Shown: positions 36,608 to 44,802, counted from the stretch's first letter. The stretch: 64,000 bases of DNA from Rhodanobacter denitrificans (GCF_003335105.1 NZ_QFWQ01000001.1:1-64000); one strand, 5' to 3'. The notes: generated by a model from the letters alone, not told the origin. Numbers and translations: made by a program.

Positions 36608-38176
36608 ATGGGCGGGTGGGGAGAGACATCGCGTCGAGGTACGAGTGGGCAGCCAACTCGGGCCGCCCAGTATGTGCGCATGTCGACCGATCATCAGCGC
36701 TACTCGACTGAGAACCAGCGCGAGACCATAGGTAAATACGCCGCTCAGCATGGCATGGTCATCGCCCAGACCTATGCGGACGAGGGGAAGAGCGGCCTAA
36801 GTCTCGAAGGGCGTAGCGCCCTGCAGCAGCTGATTAAGGACGTCCAGACAGGTCATCCTGATTTCGAGGCCATTCTCGTCTACGACATCAGTCGCTGGGG
36901 TCGATTCCAAGACGCCGATGAGAGTGCTTTCTACGAATACCTGTGCCGTCGCTCTGGAATCCAGGTGTTCTACTGCGCAGAGCCGTTTGAAAATGATGGC
37001 AGCCCTATGGCGACCATCATGAAGAGCGTAAAGCGCGCGATGGCTGGCGAGTACAGCCGGGAGCTTTCGAACAAGGTTTTTCAAGGGCAATGCCGGCTCA
37101 TCGAACTCGGCTTCCGACAGGGCGGGTCGCCGGGATTTGGGCTGCGCCGGATGCTGCTCGATGAGCATCGAGCACCGAAGGGGCCGTTGCGTCCCGGCGA
37201 GCAAAAGAGCCTTCAAACGGATCGTGTGATTTTGACTCCGGGTCCGCACGATGAAGTCGCCACGGTCCATTACATCTACAAAGAGTTCCTGGAAGCCGGA
37301 AAACTCGAACAAGACATCGCCGATGCGTTGAATGCCAAAGGCCTGCGGACGGATCTTGACCGTGCATGGACTCGAGGCACCGTTCATCAGGTACTAACGA
37401 ACGAAAAATACATTGGCAACAACGTCTACAACCGCACATCGTTCAAGCTAAAACAACGACACGTGCGAAACACAGCTGATATGTGGGTCCGTCGCGATGG
37501 AGCATTTGAATCCCTTGTTCCTATCGAATGGTTTAGGCGAGCCCAGGAAGTCATTGCAGCTCGCTCACGACGGTTAGACGACGCTTCCATGCTTGAGCTG
37601 CTTCGCCACCTCTACGAGAAGGCAGGTGCTCTTTCGGGATTGTTAATAGACGAGCAAGAGGCCATGCCATCCAGTAGCACCTACCGATCCCGGTTTGGCG
37701 GGCTCGTGCGTGCCTATTCGTTGATCGGCTTTCGCCCTTCACGCGACTATCGCTACCTGGAGATCAACCAAGCGCTCAGGGCTTTGATGCCGAACATCGT
37801 CGCAGAGATCGTCGGTGGCCTAAGTGACTTCCATGCAACAGCGAATAGCGATATTCGAACCGGGCTTCTGAACGTCAACGATGAGTTCACCCTTTCGATC
37901 GTTATAGCTCGTTGCCATCAGCTTATTAGTGGCACGTTTCGGTGGCGGCTTCACTTTGATACAAGCCTTGCCCCTGACATCACTGTCGTAGTTCGGATGG
38001 CTGCAGACCAAAGGACAGTGCTCGACTACTACCTCTTTCCCCGAATCGATCTTCCGTTACGACCGTGTCGCCTGGCTGAGCAAGACAACGAGGTGACGCT
38101 TGATGCTTATCGCTTTGAATCCCTCGAGCCGCTGTACGTACTGGCCGAGCGCTGCGTCCTGAACAAAGCTGCCTAA
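36608..38176 (+). CDS. Serine recombinase (recombinase family protein)
   Basis: The product is 522 residues. The N-terminal resolvase domain has the catalytic serine in QYVRMSTDHQRYSTENQ (S26), then YADEGKSGLSLEGR and LVYDISRWGRF. A 'recombinase' domain (FRQGGSPGFGLRR, then LNAKGLRTDLDRAWTRGTVHQVLTNEKYIGNNVYNR; core RGTVHQVLTNEKYIG) follows. The C-terminal ~200 residues are specific to this subgroup. The start is unclear: TTG 36590 or ATG 36608. It forms an operon with two ParB-like genes (14 bp, then a 4-bp overlap), a recurring trio in genomic islands. Confidence 0.85.
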   Translation: MGGWGETSRRGTSGQPTRAAQYVRMSTDHQRYSTENQRETIGKYAAQHGMVIAQTYADEGKSGLSLEGRSALQQLIKDVQTGHPDFEAILVYDISRWGRFQDADESAFYEYLCRRSGIQVFYCAEPFENDGSPMATIMKSVKRAMAGEYSRELSNKVFQGQCRLIELGFRQGGSPGFGLRRMLLDEHRAPKGPLRPGEQKSLQTDRVILTPGPHDEVATVHYIYKEFLEAGKLEQDIADALNAKGLRTDLDRAWTRGTVHQVLTNEKYIGNNVYNRTSFKLKQRHVRNTADMWVRRDGAFESLVPIEWFRRAQEVIAARSRRLDDASMLELLRHLYEKAGALSGLLIDEQEAMPSSSTYRSRFGGLVRAYSLIGFRPSRDYRYLEINQALRALMPNIVAEIVGGLSDFHATANSDIRTGLLNVNDEFTLSIVIARCHQLISGTFRWRLHFDTSLAPDITVVVRMAADQRTVLDYYLFPRIDLPLRPCRLAEQDNEVTLDAYRFESLEPLYVLAERCVLNKAA

Positions 38177-38190
38177 CGTGGAGATGCGAT

Positions 38191-39072
38191 ATGCGAACTA
38201 TCGAGATGATTCCAGTCAACCACGTTCAGGTGCTTAATCCAAGAGCCCGAAATCAGCGACAGTACCGTGAAATCGTGGAGAACATTGATCGGATCGGTTT
38301 GAAGCGTCCCATCACCGTCAGCCGGAAGGCCGTTGCCGAAGGGGACCTTGAATACGACCTCGTTTGCGGCCAAGGGCGACTGGAGGCCTACCGGTGGCTC
38401 GGAAGAACTGAGGTGCCGGCGATAGTCATCACGGCCAACGAAGAAGATTGTTTGGTAATGAGCTTGGTGGAGAACATTGCCAGGCGTCAGCACCCCGCCA
38501 TTGAATTGATGCGGGAAATCGAGAGCCTCCATCAACGCGGATACAACGAAACACAGATCGGTCAGAAGCTCGGCGTCACCGCATCATGGGTAAGCATGCT
38601 TCTCAATTTGCTGGAGAACGGCGAAGAGCGATTGGTAGCCGCCGTTGAAACCGGACTAATTCCCATCAGTCTGGCTGTAACTATCGCGCGAAGCGATGAC
38701 GCCGGTATCCAAGAGGCTCTGGCGGATGCATATACCCAGGGAGTGGTTCGTGGAAGGAAGCTTCCAGTATTGCGCCGCCTGCTAGAGCAGCGTGCGCTGC
38801 GTGGCAAGAACGAACGACATTCGTCTTATGGACGAAGGGGCAGTCGAAAATTGTCTTCAGAGAATCTTCGCCGCATCTATCAGCGGGAAGTGGGTAAGCA
38901 GCAACTGCTGCTACGAAAGGCAGATTTCACACAGAAACGTCTGCTTTTCGTCATTCAGGCAATGCAGATCCTGCTCCAGAGCCCTGATTTCGTCGCAGTG
39001 CTACGCGAAGAGCACATGGAAACGATTCCTGGACCGCTCGAACGGCGTATGGCACGAGGCGCAATCCAATGA
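38191..39072 (+). CDS. ParB/RepB-like DNA-binding protein 1
   Basis: The product is 293 residues. The N-terminal ParB domain shows IPVNHVQVLNPRARN, VCGQGRLEAYRWLG (in place of GERRxRA) and SLVENIARRQHPAIELM. An HTH follows (NETQIGQKLGVTASWVSMLL). The C-terminal part is helical and Arg/Lys-rich. It is in an operon with the recombinase and a second ParB-like gene. No ParA is present, so it is unlikely to be a plasmid partition system in the usual sense. Regulation or a recombination accessory role is more plausible (inference). Confidence 0.82.
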   Translation: MRTIEMIPVNHVQVLNPRARNQRQYREIVENIDRIGLKRPITVSRKAVAEGDLEYDLVCGQGRLEAYRWLGRTEVPAIVITANEEDCLVMSLVENIARRQHPAIELMREIESLHQRGYNETQIGQKLGVTASWVSMLLNLLENGEERLVAAVETGLIPISLAVTIARSDDAGIQEALADAYTQGVVRGRKLPVLRRLLEQRALRGKNERHSSYGRRGSRKLSSENLRRIYQREVGKQQLLLRKADFTQKRLLFVIQAMQILLQSPDFVAVLREEHMETIPGPLERRMARGAIQ

Positions 39073-39992
39073 GCGATGCATATGACCCAAGATATGACAT
39101 GCACGTGGGGTTTGAGCTCGACACCCGCGTCATACCGCTATCCGCGATTCTTCCGCTGAAAGCGCTTCGACCCACAACGAAACAGAGCCAGAAATACAGG
39201 CAGATTGCCGCATCAATTCATGCTATTGGCCTTGTCGAATGCCTGGTAGTCGTGCCCAACCCAGACAAGGATGGCAGCTACTTTTTGCTGGACGGCCTGT
39301 TGCGTCTTGAAATTATCAAGGAGCTCGGATGGAAGGAGGTCGAATGCCTGATATCAACGGACGACGAGAGCTATACGTACAACAAGCGAATCAGCCGCCT
39401 AGCCTCGATCCAAGAGCACAGGATGATCGTGCGTGCCGTTGAGCGCGGCGTCCCCGAGGAAAAGATTGCAAAGGCGCTGGATATGGAACTTGGCTCCATT
39501 CGTCGCCGATTTCGATTGCTCGATGGCATTTGCCGCGAAGCAATCGAGCAGCTCTCCGACAAACCATGTCCCATGGCGGTATTCGATCAACTTAAGCGTA
39601 TGAAGCCAATGCGGCAATTGGAAGCTGCTGAGTTGATGACGGGGCAGCGGAACTACACAACACCGTTTATTAAGGCGATTCTCGCGGCCACGCATGATGA
39701 GCAGTTGGTGAAGCCTCGGCGAGACAAGCAGGGCCAGGATATTTCGCGAGAGCAAATTGCACGGCTAGAACGAGAACTTGAGGCCGCACAGAACCGTACG
39801 CGATACGCCGAGGAAGCATATGGCGAGGACAATCTTCAGCTCACCATCGCGAAGAGCTACCTCGCTAAGCTACTGAAGAATAGTCGAGTGTTAGCCTGGC
39901 TTGAGCTTCACGAACCTGAGTATCTGGCGGAATTTCAGGAAATCGCGGAGATCGATTCACTGGCAAAGGTAGTTGGCGAGACCTATCGCTAA
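39069..39992 (+). CDS. ParB/RepB-like DNA-binding protein 2 (RepB C-terminal type)
   Basis: The product is 307 residues. ParB-like N-terminus (PLSAILPLKALRP, YFLLDGLLRLEIIKELGW), then a middle HTH region (VPEEKIAKALDMELGSIRRRFRLL). The C-terminal half with PCPMAVFDQLKRMKPMRQLEAAELM resembles the plasmid-partition RepB C-terminal domain. A coiled coil at ~225-255 (REQIARLERELEAAQNRTRYAEEAY) is likely. ATGA-type overlap with gene 1 implies coupled expression. It is less similar to chromosomal ParB than gene 1. Confidence 0.8.
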   Translation: MSDAYDPRYDMHVGFELDTRVIPLSAILPLKALRPTTKQSQKYRQIAASIHAIGLVECLVVVPNPDKDGSYFLLDGLLRLEIIKELGWKEVECLISTDDESYTYNKRISRLASIQEHRMIVRAVERGVPEEKIAKALDMELGSIRRRFRLLDGICREAIEQLSDKPCPMAVFDQLKRMKPMRQLEAAELMTGQRNYTTPFIKAILAATHDEQLVKPRRDKQGQDISREQIARLERELEAAQNRTRYAEEAYGEDNLQLTIAKSYLAKLLKNSRVLAWLELHEPEYLAEFQEIAEIDSLAKVVGETYR

Positions 39993-40048
39993 CCGGAGGT
40001 TCGCGGACCGCTCACCACTTGCCCAAAGGCGATCATGACGTCGATAGA

Positions 40049-40381
40049 TCAAACCCAGATGATTTGACCGTTCCGCATAAAGTAGTGAGATCGGCAACCG
40101 ACCTTCTTCCAGACTGACGGCGACAAAGATACTTTCCCTTCGTTATCGACAGACGCTGTCCAATGAGGTCTGTACTGTTTGAGGAGACAAAGCTCAACCA
40201 TCTCCTTGCAGCCGCAGGGGCAAAGAAACGCGACTCGCCAAGCGGGCGTACCCAAAACATATACCCGTCCCCGAGCGAGGTGCTTCGGTAGTTCGTCATC
40301 GGGACAGTCAACCCCCTTGTAGGGGAACCAGCCAGTGAAGATGTTCAGCCCTTTGCGACGAAGCGATTGCCAAATCGTCAT
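40049..40381 (-). CDS. DUF6527-like zinc-ribbon protein of the ubiquitin-like operon
   Basis: The product is 110 residues. A single putative metal site is formed by FLCPCGCKEMVELCL (CxCxC plus a further Cys), with a later C in VGCRSHYF. It matches small DUF6527-type proteins that accompany bacterial E1/E2/JAB operons. Its start overlaps the stop of the JAB-E1 gene (ATGA), so it is the third gene of that operon. Possible substrate, metal chaperone or adaptor. Role unknown. Confidence 0.75.
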   Translation of the reverse strand: MTIWQSLRRKGLNIFTGWFPYKGVDCPDDELPKHLARGRVYVLGTPAWRVAFLCPCGCKEMVELCLLKQYRPHWTASVDNEGKVSLSPSVWKKVGCRSHYFMRNGQIIWV

Positions 40382-41754
40382 GTAAGCCCCGCCAGTCCTA
40401 GAGGTGGTGTGGCGTCACCGAGTCCACATAATGGGCTCATCACCGGGCACGGGCCATTGGCGACGCTGGTCGTCTGAAACTCTTCGACCAAATTGACGCG
40501 TCGGAAGGCATGTTCATCCGGCGATCCCGCACGAAAACCGTGCAACCTCGCAAGCAATTCGTTTACCGCCATGCTGGCTCCCTGCATGTTGATGGAGATT
40601 ACCGCCGGCCTCTCTTCTTCAACACCTTCGATGTAGCCGGTCTTGACGCGCTCCGCATAGAGTTCGGGATTGGTCCGACGGAGCGTTTCGGCCTCGACCA
40701 CCGACATCCGATAGCCTCGACGTGAAAGCAGGCTGTCGCCACCGGGGCGAAGGTAGTGGACCGCCATACCCGCATAGCGAATCCCATCATGCTCATCCGC
40801 TCGAAGATCTACCCCGACGTCGATATAGGGCATGACGTAGTAATGACATAGCCTGTCGAGATGCATTCGGGCTTCCGCGCTATCCGTACAACCAAACACG
40901 ATGTCCGCCGTGGCCGCGACACGCCAAGCTTCCGCGAGCGTACCGTGCTCCGGAATGATCCGCGGAGCATCGGTCCCGAGATTGGATAGGATTTTCCGTG
41001 CCAGAGCCTCTACCTTCGGCGTACCCATCCGCGCGTCAGCCCACGTCGAATTGACGATGCGATTGAGGTTTCGGTCCTCCACATGGTCGGGATCGATGAG
41101 GATCAGCTCCTTCACACCAAGTCGTGCAAGCAACTCAATAACGATGCTTCCCGTGCCGGAGCAGCCGACGACAGCGATGCGCAACTTGCCCAGCAGTGCC
41201 GTTGTGCCGCCCCCAAGTGCTTGGCGATGGCTGGCGTGCAGCGCTTTCAGGACATCGTGTTCCTGGGCGGAGAAACGCCGGATTCGGTCGCCGATGACGA
41301 AGATCCCGTCGAGCGGTTCAAACACCCCAGAGGACCAGGTGCGCCCAAAAATCTCTCCATTCGGTAGCATGACCGCGCTCGCCATGGGAAGGCCGTCTTC
41401 GTAGATCTTGGCCAGATCGGCGTGGAGGACACGGTCGCTCTCGTCATCGACACGTGAAAACGCGTTTGCCCCGGCCGGATGGCTGTGAAAGTGCACGATC
41501 GCTGGGGAATCCAGGCCCTGCGCCGCCTCAAGTAAGGGATGCAAACTGTCGATCCGCCAAGTCACTTGATGCGGCTTTCGTGAAGTCGCCTCATGGCTGA
41601 TCGGAAACACGGCACGTGCGCACAAGATGCCTCGATCGTCGTCGCGACGGCGGCCACAAAGAAGCCAGGCCGCCGCCTCCTTTCCATCGCCAGGGTGCAG
41701 ATGTGCCAGCAGCTGCTGATGTTGCTCTTCAGTCATTCGCAACGAAAGTCGCAT
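40378..41754 (-). CDS. JAB (JAMM) isopeptidase - ThiF/E1-like fusion protein
   Basis: The product is 458 residues. The N-terminal JAB domain (~1-150) has a complete JAMM motif: H90-S-H92, then S100 and D103 in HSHPAGANAFSRVDD. This is a zinc peptidase able to process ubiquitin-like C-termini. The C-terminal E1-like domain (~185-400) has GCSGTG (197-202), ID at 220-221, NLNR with R232, K247 and D291 in GCTDS. These are the adenylation residues. Where related E1s carry a PGxxCLxC motif, this protein reads PGGDSLLSRRG (337-347), so the usual thioester cysteine seems absent. TAATG overlap with the upstream E2 gene. Confidence 0.88.
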   Translation of the reverse strand: MRLSLRMTEEQHQQLLAHLHPGDGKEAAAWLLCGRRRDDDRGILCARAVFPISHEATSRKPHQVTWRIDSLHPLLEAAQGLDSPAIVHFHSHPAGANAFSRVDDESDRVLHADLAKIYEDGLPMASAVMLPNGEIFGRTWSSGVFEPLDGIFVIGDRIRRFSAQEHDVLKALHASHRQALGGGTTALLGKLRIAVVGCSGTGSIVIELLARLGVKELILIDPDHVEDRNLNRIVNSTWADARMGTPKVEALARKILSNLGTDAPRIIPEHGTLAEAWRVAATADIVFGCTDSAEARMHLDRLCHYYVMPYIDVGVDLRADEHDGIRYAGMAVHYLRPGGDSLLSRRGYRMSVVEAETLRRTNPELYAERVKTGYIEGVEEERPAVISINMQGASMAVNELLARLHGFRAGSPDEHAFRRVNLVEEFQTTSVANGPCPVMSPLCGLGDATPPLGLAGLT

Positions 41755-42458
41755 TACTGGCCTCCCGCCGCGCGGGCAAGAAAGTGATCCACGTAGGCGA
41801 GATGGGTTTCCAGGCAATCGATACCCGGGCGCCACCCGTTTGAGGGGCGGTGACGCGACCACTGTTGCCAGGCTTGCCCGCGGACCTGAATGGTCGCCAG
41901 GCTGGGGATCGCCCATCCCTGGGCGTGGCTCAAGGGCGGCAGGAAGTACGCCATGTCGATTTGCGACATTGGGTAGTTGGGATCGATGCGCAACGCAATG
42001 TCGGCGTGGCCGGGAACCAGGCCGACAGGAAGCGGCCAGTTGCGGATCAGAAGCCACCGCTGTTCCGCATCGAGGAACACCTCCCATTCCAGGCTGGCGT
42101 CACGAAGGTAGGCGAGGTCTTCTGCGGGGAGCTTGAACGCCAAGGCCTCTTGGCCATCCCCGTTGCTGTGTTCGTTCTTCATGGTGAAGAATCGTTCCGT
42201 GCCGGGTTCCGCCAGATCCACGGATTGGTCGGCTGCAATGGGGTCGCGACGTCCTCCGCGACTGGCCTTAAAGAGGTCGTAGTGCTGCGGATCGAGCCCA
42301 GCGAAGGCCAGGATTTCCCTGCCGGTCAGAACGGCTTGATCGGAGATGTAGGGGGCCTTATCCAGGAAGAAACGGTACCGGTGCCCCTTGGGCGGGTGCT
42401 TGTCCGCCGCTGCATATTCAGCAATATCAATGATTTCTGGATGTTCCGAAGTGTTCAT
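41754..42458 (-). CDS. Multiubiquitin-like domain fused to an E2-like (Prok-E2_E type) domain
   Basis: The product is 234 residues. Residues ~24-92 match the bacterial multiubiquitin beta-grasp domain: YRFFLDKAPYI, LTGREILAFAGLDP, and VDLAEPGTERFFT. Residues ~105-230 match the E2-like family E: WEVFLDAEQRWLLIRNWPLPVG, IDMAYFLPPL, and WQQWSRHRPSNGWRPGID. The only cysteine is near residue 215 (GIDCLE); no HPN-C-type catalytic site is visible. The protein ends in GGQ. First gene of the ubiquitin-like operon, divergent from an XRE/ImmA pair. Confidence 0.82.
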   Translation of the reverse strand: MNTSEHPEIIDIAEYAAADKHPPKGHRYRFFLDKAPYISDQAVLTGREILAFAGLDPQHYDLFKASRGGRRDPIAADQSVDLAEPGTERFFTMKNEHSNGDGQEALAFKLPAEDLAYLRDASLEWEVFLDAEQRWLLIRNWPLPVGLVPGHADIALRIDPNYPMSQIDMAYFLPPLSHAQGWAIPSLATIQVRGQAWQQWSRHRPSNGWRPGIDCLETHLAYVDHFLARAAGGQ

Positions 42459-42494
42459 TGCGGTTTACTCCCAATTGAGTAGAATCGGCTGTGG

Positions 42495-42511
42495 CCGGAT
42501 TCGAAATCCGG
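42495..42511. promoter_or_regulatory. Inverted repeat between the ubiquitin-like operon and the XRE/ImmA pair
   Basis: CCGGATTCGAAATCCGG: perfect 7-bp arms with a 3-bp spacer, in the 106-bp divergent promoter region. A second, shorter repeat TATGG-CGAA-CCATA follows at 42513-42526. This is a good operator candidate for the adjacent XRE protein, controlling both directions. Confidence 0.55.
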
Positions 42512-42564
42512 TTATGGCGAACCATACGCCTGAAATCATGCCATAGCAATACCTGGAGTCATGC

Positions 42565-42882
42565 TTGAGCGAACTTTCTACATTTGGAGTGCGGTTGAAG
42601 GCCGCCCGCACCGGGGCCAAGCTCAATCAAGAGGAGCTGGCCAAGCGAGTTGGATCATCAAAGGGCTATATCTCAGAACTTGAGACGAACCCGGATATCC
42701 GGCCGTCGGCCGAGTTGGTCATGAAGTTGGCGGAGGAACTGCAGACCACCGTGGAGACTTTGATGCGTGGCGAGATCACGGAAGCTCCAGCCGACGCAGT
42801 GTTTTTTCGCAACTATCAAAGCCTGGACGAACCCACGAAGTCGAAGCTTCAAGGGATCTTGAGACTGCTGAAGGATGACTAG
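42565..42882 (+). CDS. XRE-family regulator paired with an ImmA/IrrE peptidase
   Basis: The product is 105 residues from a TTG start that has GGAG 7 bp upstream. The HTH is RLKAARTGAKLNQEELAKRVGSSKGYISELE (core LNQEELAKRVGSSKGYISEL). The C-terminal part (TVETLMRGEI onward) is a short dimerisation or peptidase-sensitive tail. It overlaps the next gene by 1 bp (TAGTG). Such pairs act as repressor plus repressor-cleaving protease. The divergent position implies control of the ubiquitin-like operon (inference). Confidence 0.85.
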   Translation: MSELSTFGVRLKAARTGAKLNQEELAKRVGSSKGYISELETNPDIRPSAELVMKLAEELQTTVETLMRGEITEAPADAVFFRNYQSLDEPTKSKLQGILRLLKDD

Positions 42883-43673
42883 TGCGGCCACGCGCTGCGG
42901 CTAACCAACTCACAAAGGTGCTCCGCGAGGCCATCCCTCCGGAGCAATGGTTTCCTGTTGATCCGTTCTTTGTTGCGCGTGGCCTGGGCGTCCAGGTTCA
43001 TGAAGACGATTTGGGCCAGGGCATCGAAGGCGCCATGCTCACGGCTGGCAAGAAGAGCGCCATTGTTATCAATAGCCGCATCCAGGATCAGGGCCGCCGT
43101 GCGTTTACCGGCGCGCACGAACTGGGTCATTTTTCCTTGCATCGCAACCGAGCAGAGCTTCGCTGCACGGTCGACAACCTCTTAGACACGGCACCGCATC
43201 CGGCCAATATCGAGCAAGAGGCGAACGAGTTCGCCATGACGTTGTTGATGCCTATTGACGATTTTCGGTCGCACTCAAGCAACGCGCTGCCTTCGATCGG
43301 CTTAGTGAAATCGCTCGCTTTGAGGTACGGGACGTCACTCACAGCGACAGCCCTACGGTTACGAGAATCTTCGTCCAAGGCTTTTGCACTGGCTTATGTG
43401 ACGTCGGGGCAACTCAAGTGGTGGTGGCCCACGAATCGTTTTCGCTGGCGAGTGCCGCGGGGGCAACCATGGATAGATGCATTGGTGGCGAGTGAAGAGC
43501 CACTTCGCTACAACACTGAAGAGATATTCGGAACGGCTGCCGCCGCCCGCCTCGGAGAAACACTGCGCATTTCTGGGGTCGACATGCCGAGTTACGACGC
43601 AAGTCTCTGGGTTGTCGACACCCCTGACGAGCGACGCCCTTGGGAGTGGGACAAGAACGAAGAGGACGACTGA
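42882..43673 (+). CDS. ImmA/IrrE-family metallopeptidase
   Basis: The product is 263 residues from a GTG start. The zinc-binding HELGH motif (79-83) is in GAHELGHFSLHR, and downstream EQEANEFAMTLLMP supplies the third ligand, a complete ImmA/IrrE active site. The C-terminal ~130 residues are an extra domain ending in an acidic DKNEEDD. It is translationally coupled to the XRE gene. Known members cleave their partner repressor in response to damage or phage signals. Confidence 0.85.
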   Translation: MRPRAAANQLTKVLREAIPPEQWFPVDPFFVARGLGVQVHEDDLGQGIEGAMLTAGKKSAIVINSRIQDQGRRAFTGAHELGHFSLHRNRAELRCTVDNLLDTAPHPANIEQEANEFAMTLLMPIDDFRSHSSNALPSIGLVKSLALRYGTSLTATALRLRESSSKAFALAYVTSGQLKWWWPTNRFRWRVPRGQPWIDALVASEEPLRYNTEEIFGTAAAARLGETLRISGVDMPSYDASLWVVDTPDERRPWEWDKNEEDD

Positions 43674-43918
43674 ACGCTCTAACTGGGCGTGGAGATGCTC
43701 GCGAGCGGATAGCCTGTTTCAGCGCACCGCGCTTTGACTGCGAATTCCGCTTCGGCCAGCGACTGGCCGAAGCGGGCCGGCAACGGGTATGCGCGTGACG
43801 GCGCGAACAAAAGCCCTGCGCTGGGGGCTTGCAAAAGGGTTCACCCAATCTTGGATTGCAGCACGTGACGCCCGTTCCTGGGGCATGGGTTCACGCACCA
43901 AAACTCCCACCAAATGAT

Positions 43919-44042
43919 GTCAGTTCGCGACAAATCGATGCTAGATGGCGTCAGTTTAGGTCTTATTCCTGAGCAAGAGCTCGCAAGCAATTGAGATGAT
44001 TCAAGGAGTTAGAACCACTGACAGGAACTGGCATCGCCGACA
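43919..44042 (+). repeat. Right end of element A (internal)
   Basis: Boxes GTCAGT at 43919 and 43950 (31 bp apart) lie 123 and 92 bp before the terminus. Terminal part CTGACA-(11 nt)-CGCCGACA ends at 44042. The outermost right end at 50594 has exactly the same spacing (50471, 50502, 50594; CTGACA-11 nt-CGCCGACA). Confidence 0.78.
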
Positions 44043-44105
44043 TCGGCGGTCCTTATTGATGTCAGTAGGGACCTTAAAAGTGTCAGCGAACCTAAAACGT
44101 GTCAG
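44043..44105 (+). repeat. Left end of element B (internal)
   Basis: TCGGCGGTCC then ATTGATGTCAG, aligning with 24083 onward in element A's left end. TGTCAG boxes at 44060, 44081 and 44100 (21 and 19 bp apart) match the 20/19-bp spacing of the left end at 24100-24144. The terminal TG is missing at the junction. Confidence 0.75.
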
Positions 44106-44802
44106 CTGGTACTTGGCCGCCTTACTAAACGCCGAAGCATAAGACCTGCCAGCTCCCTCTCTAAGCCACCGGTAGGACCAGATCGGTCGGAAGACACGAG
44201 GATTTACGGGCGATGTAGCCTGCTTCAGCGCAAGACCTCGGATGAGATCGATTCTCGTTGGGGGCGACTGGGCTGCGCACTTTTTGGCGGTTATTGACCA
44301 GATGCGCCTCTACCCATTGGGTGAATCGACCGGCCAACTCAGCGACATGTTTTCATCAGCTAGCGTCCTTTTCAGCGTGGAAGACCAGATGCCGAGCCAC
44401 TGAGAAGGAGGATCTGCTTATGGCAGATGGTGTGTTTCAGCGAAATTGCAGTCGTCGGCAAACTGGGGATGTTTGTTATCGACAGCGAAGGCAGACGTTG
44501 TGCTGTCGGGGCTGACACGCTGCTAGCCTCCGCTTCCTACCCGAAGGCGACATCGGTGGCCAAGCGGCAATCTCGGGATGTCCACCACCTATAGCAGTCA
44601 TTGCTTCGCTTGTGCGGCTGGTATGCAGGCCCCAACGCGCACGACATCTAGTGCAGCTGGGTGCAGGCCGGCGGCAGCCAAGAGCTGCGGTAACGGATAG
44701 TTCGTCGGGACAGCCGCAAGAAGTAATATGACGCTACCGTGTCTCAGGGCTTGAGTGGCGGGAGGGAGATGATGGTGCTTCACGTCATCGAAGGAAAATG
44801 CA
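44106..44802. other. About 700 bp without a supported gene (left part of element B)
   Basis: Short open frames on both strands lack motifs or ribosome-binding sites. A phrase containing CCTG.TTCAGCGCA occurs near 43710 and again near 44220, on both sides of the A/B junction. It is probably degraded transposon or cargo sequence. Confidence 0.35.

Larger units (their letters stand above)
24074..44042. mobile_element. Tn7-like element A (autonomous set: tnsA, tnsB, tnsC, tniQ)
   Basis: The left end begins TGTCGGC at 24074 next to the 5-bp repeat CCGTT. The right end finishes CGCCGACA at 44042. Left-end TnsB-type boxes (TGTCAG) stand at 24100, 24120 (CGTCAG) and 24139, about 20 bp apart. Right-end boxes (GTCAGT) stand at 43919 and 43950. 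The element carries tnsA/B/C and tniQ on the minus strand, plus restriction-modification, nuclease, recombinase/ParB and ubiquitin-like cargo. Its base composition is visibly less GC-rich than the flanks. At 44042 it abuts element B with no host DNA between. Confidence 0.8.

Noticed and set aside
38191-39992. Plasmid partition system indicating an integrated plasmid
   Set aside because: Two ParB-like proteins but no ParA or replication initiator, and they are operonic with a serine recombinase; not a standard partition locus.
43919-44105. Regularly spaced TGTCAG/GTCAGT repeats as a CRISPR array
   Set aside because: The repeats are only 6-8 bp and the spacing is ~20-31 bp; the pattern matches transposase-binding boxes at Tn7-like ends, and no cas genes are present.
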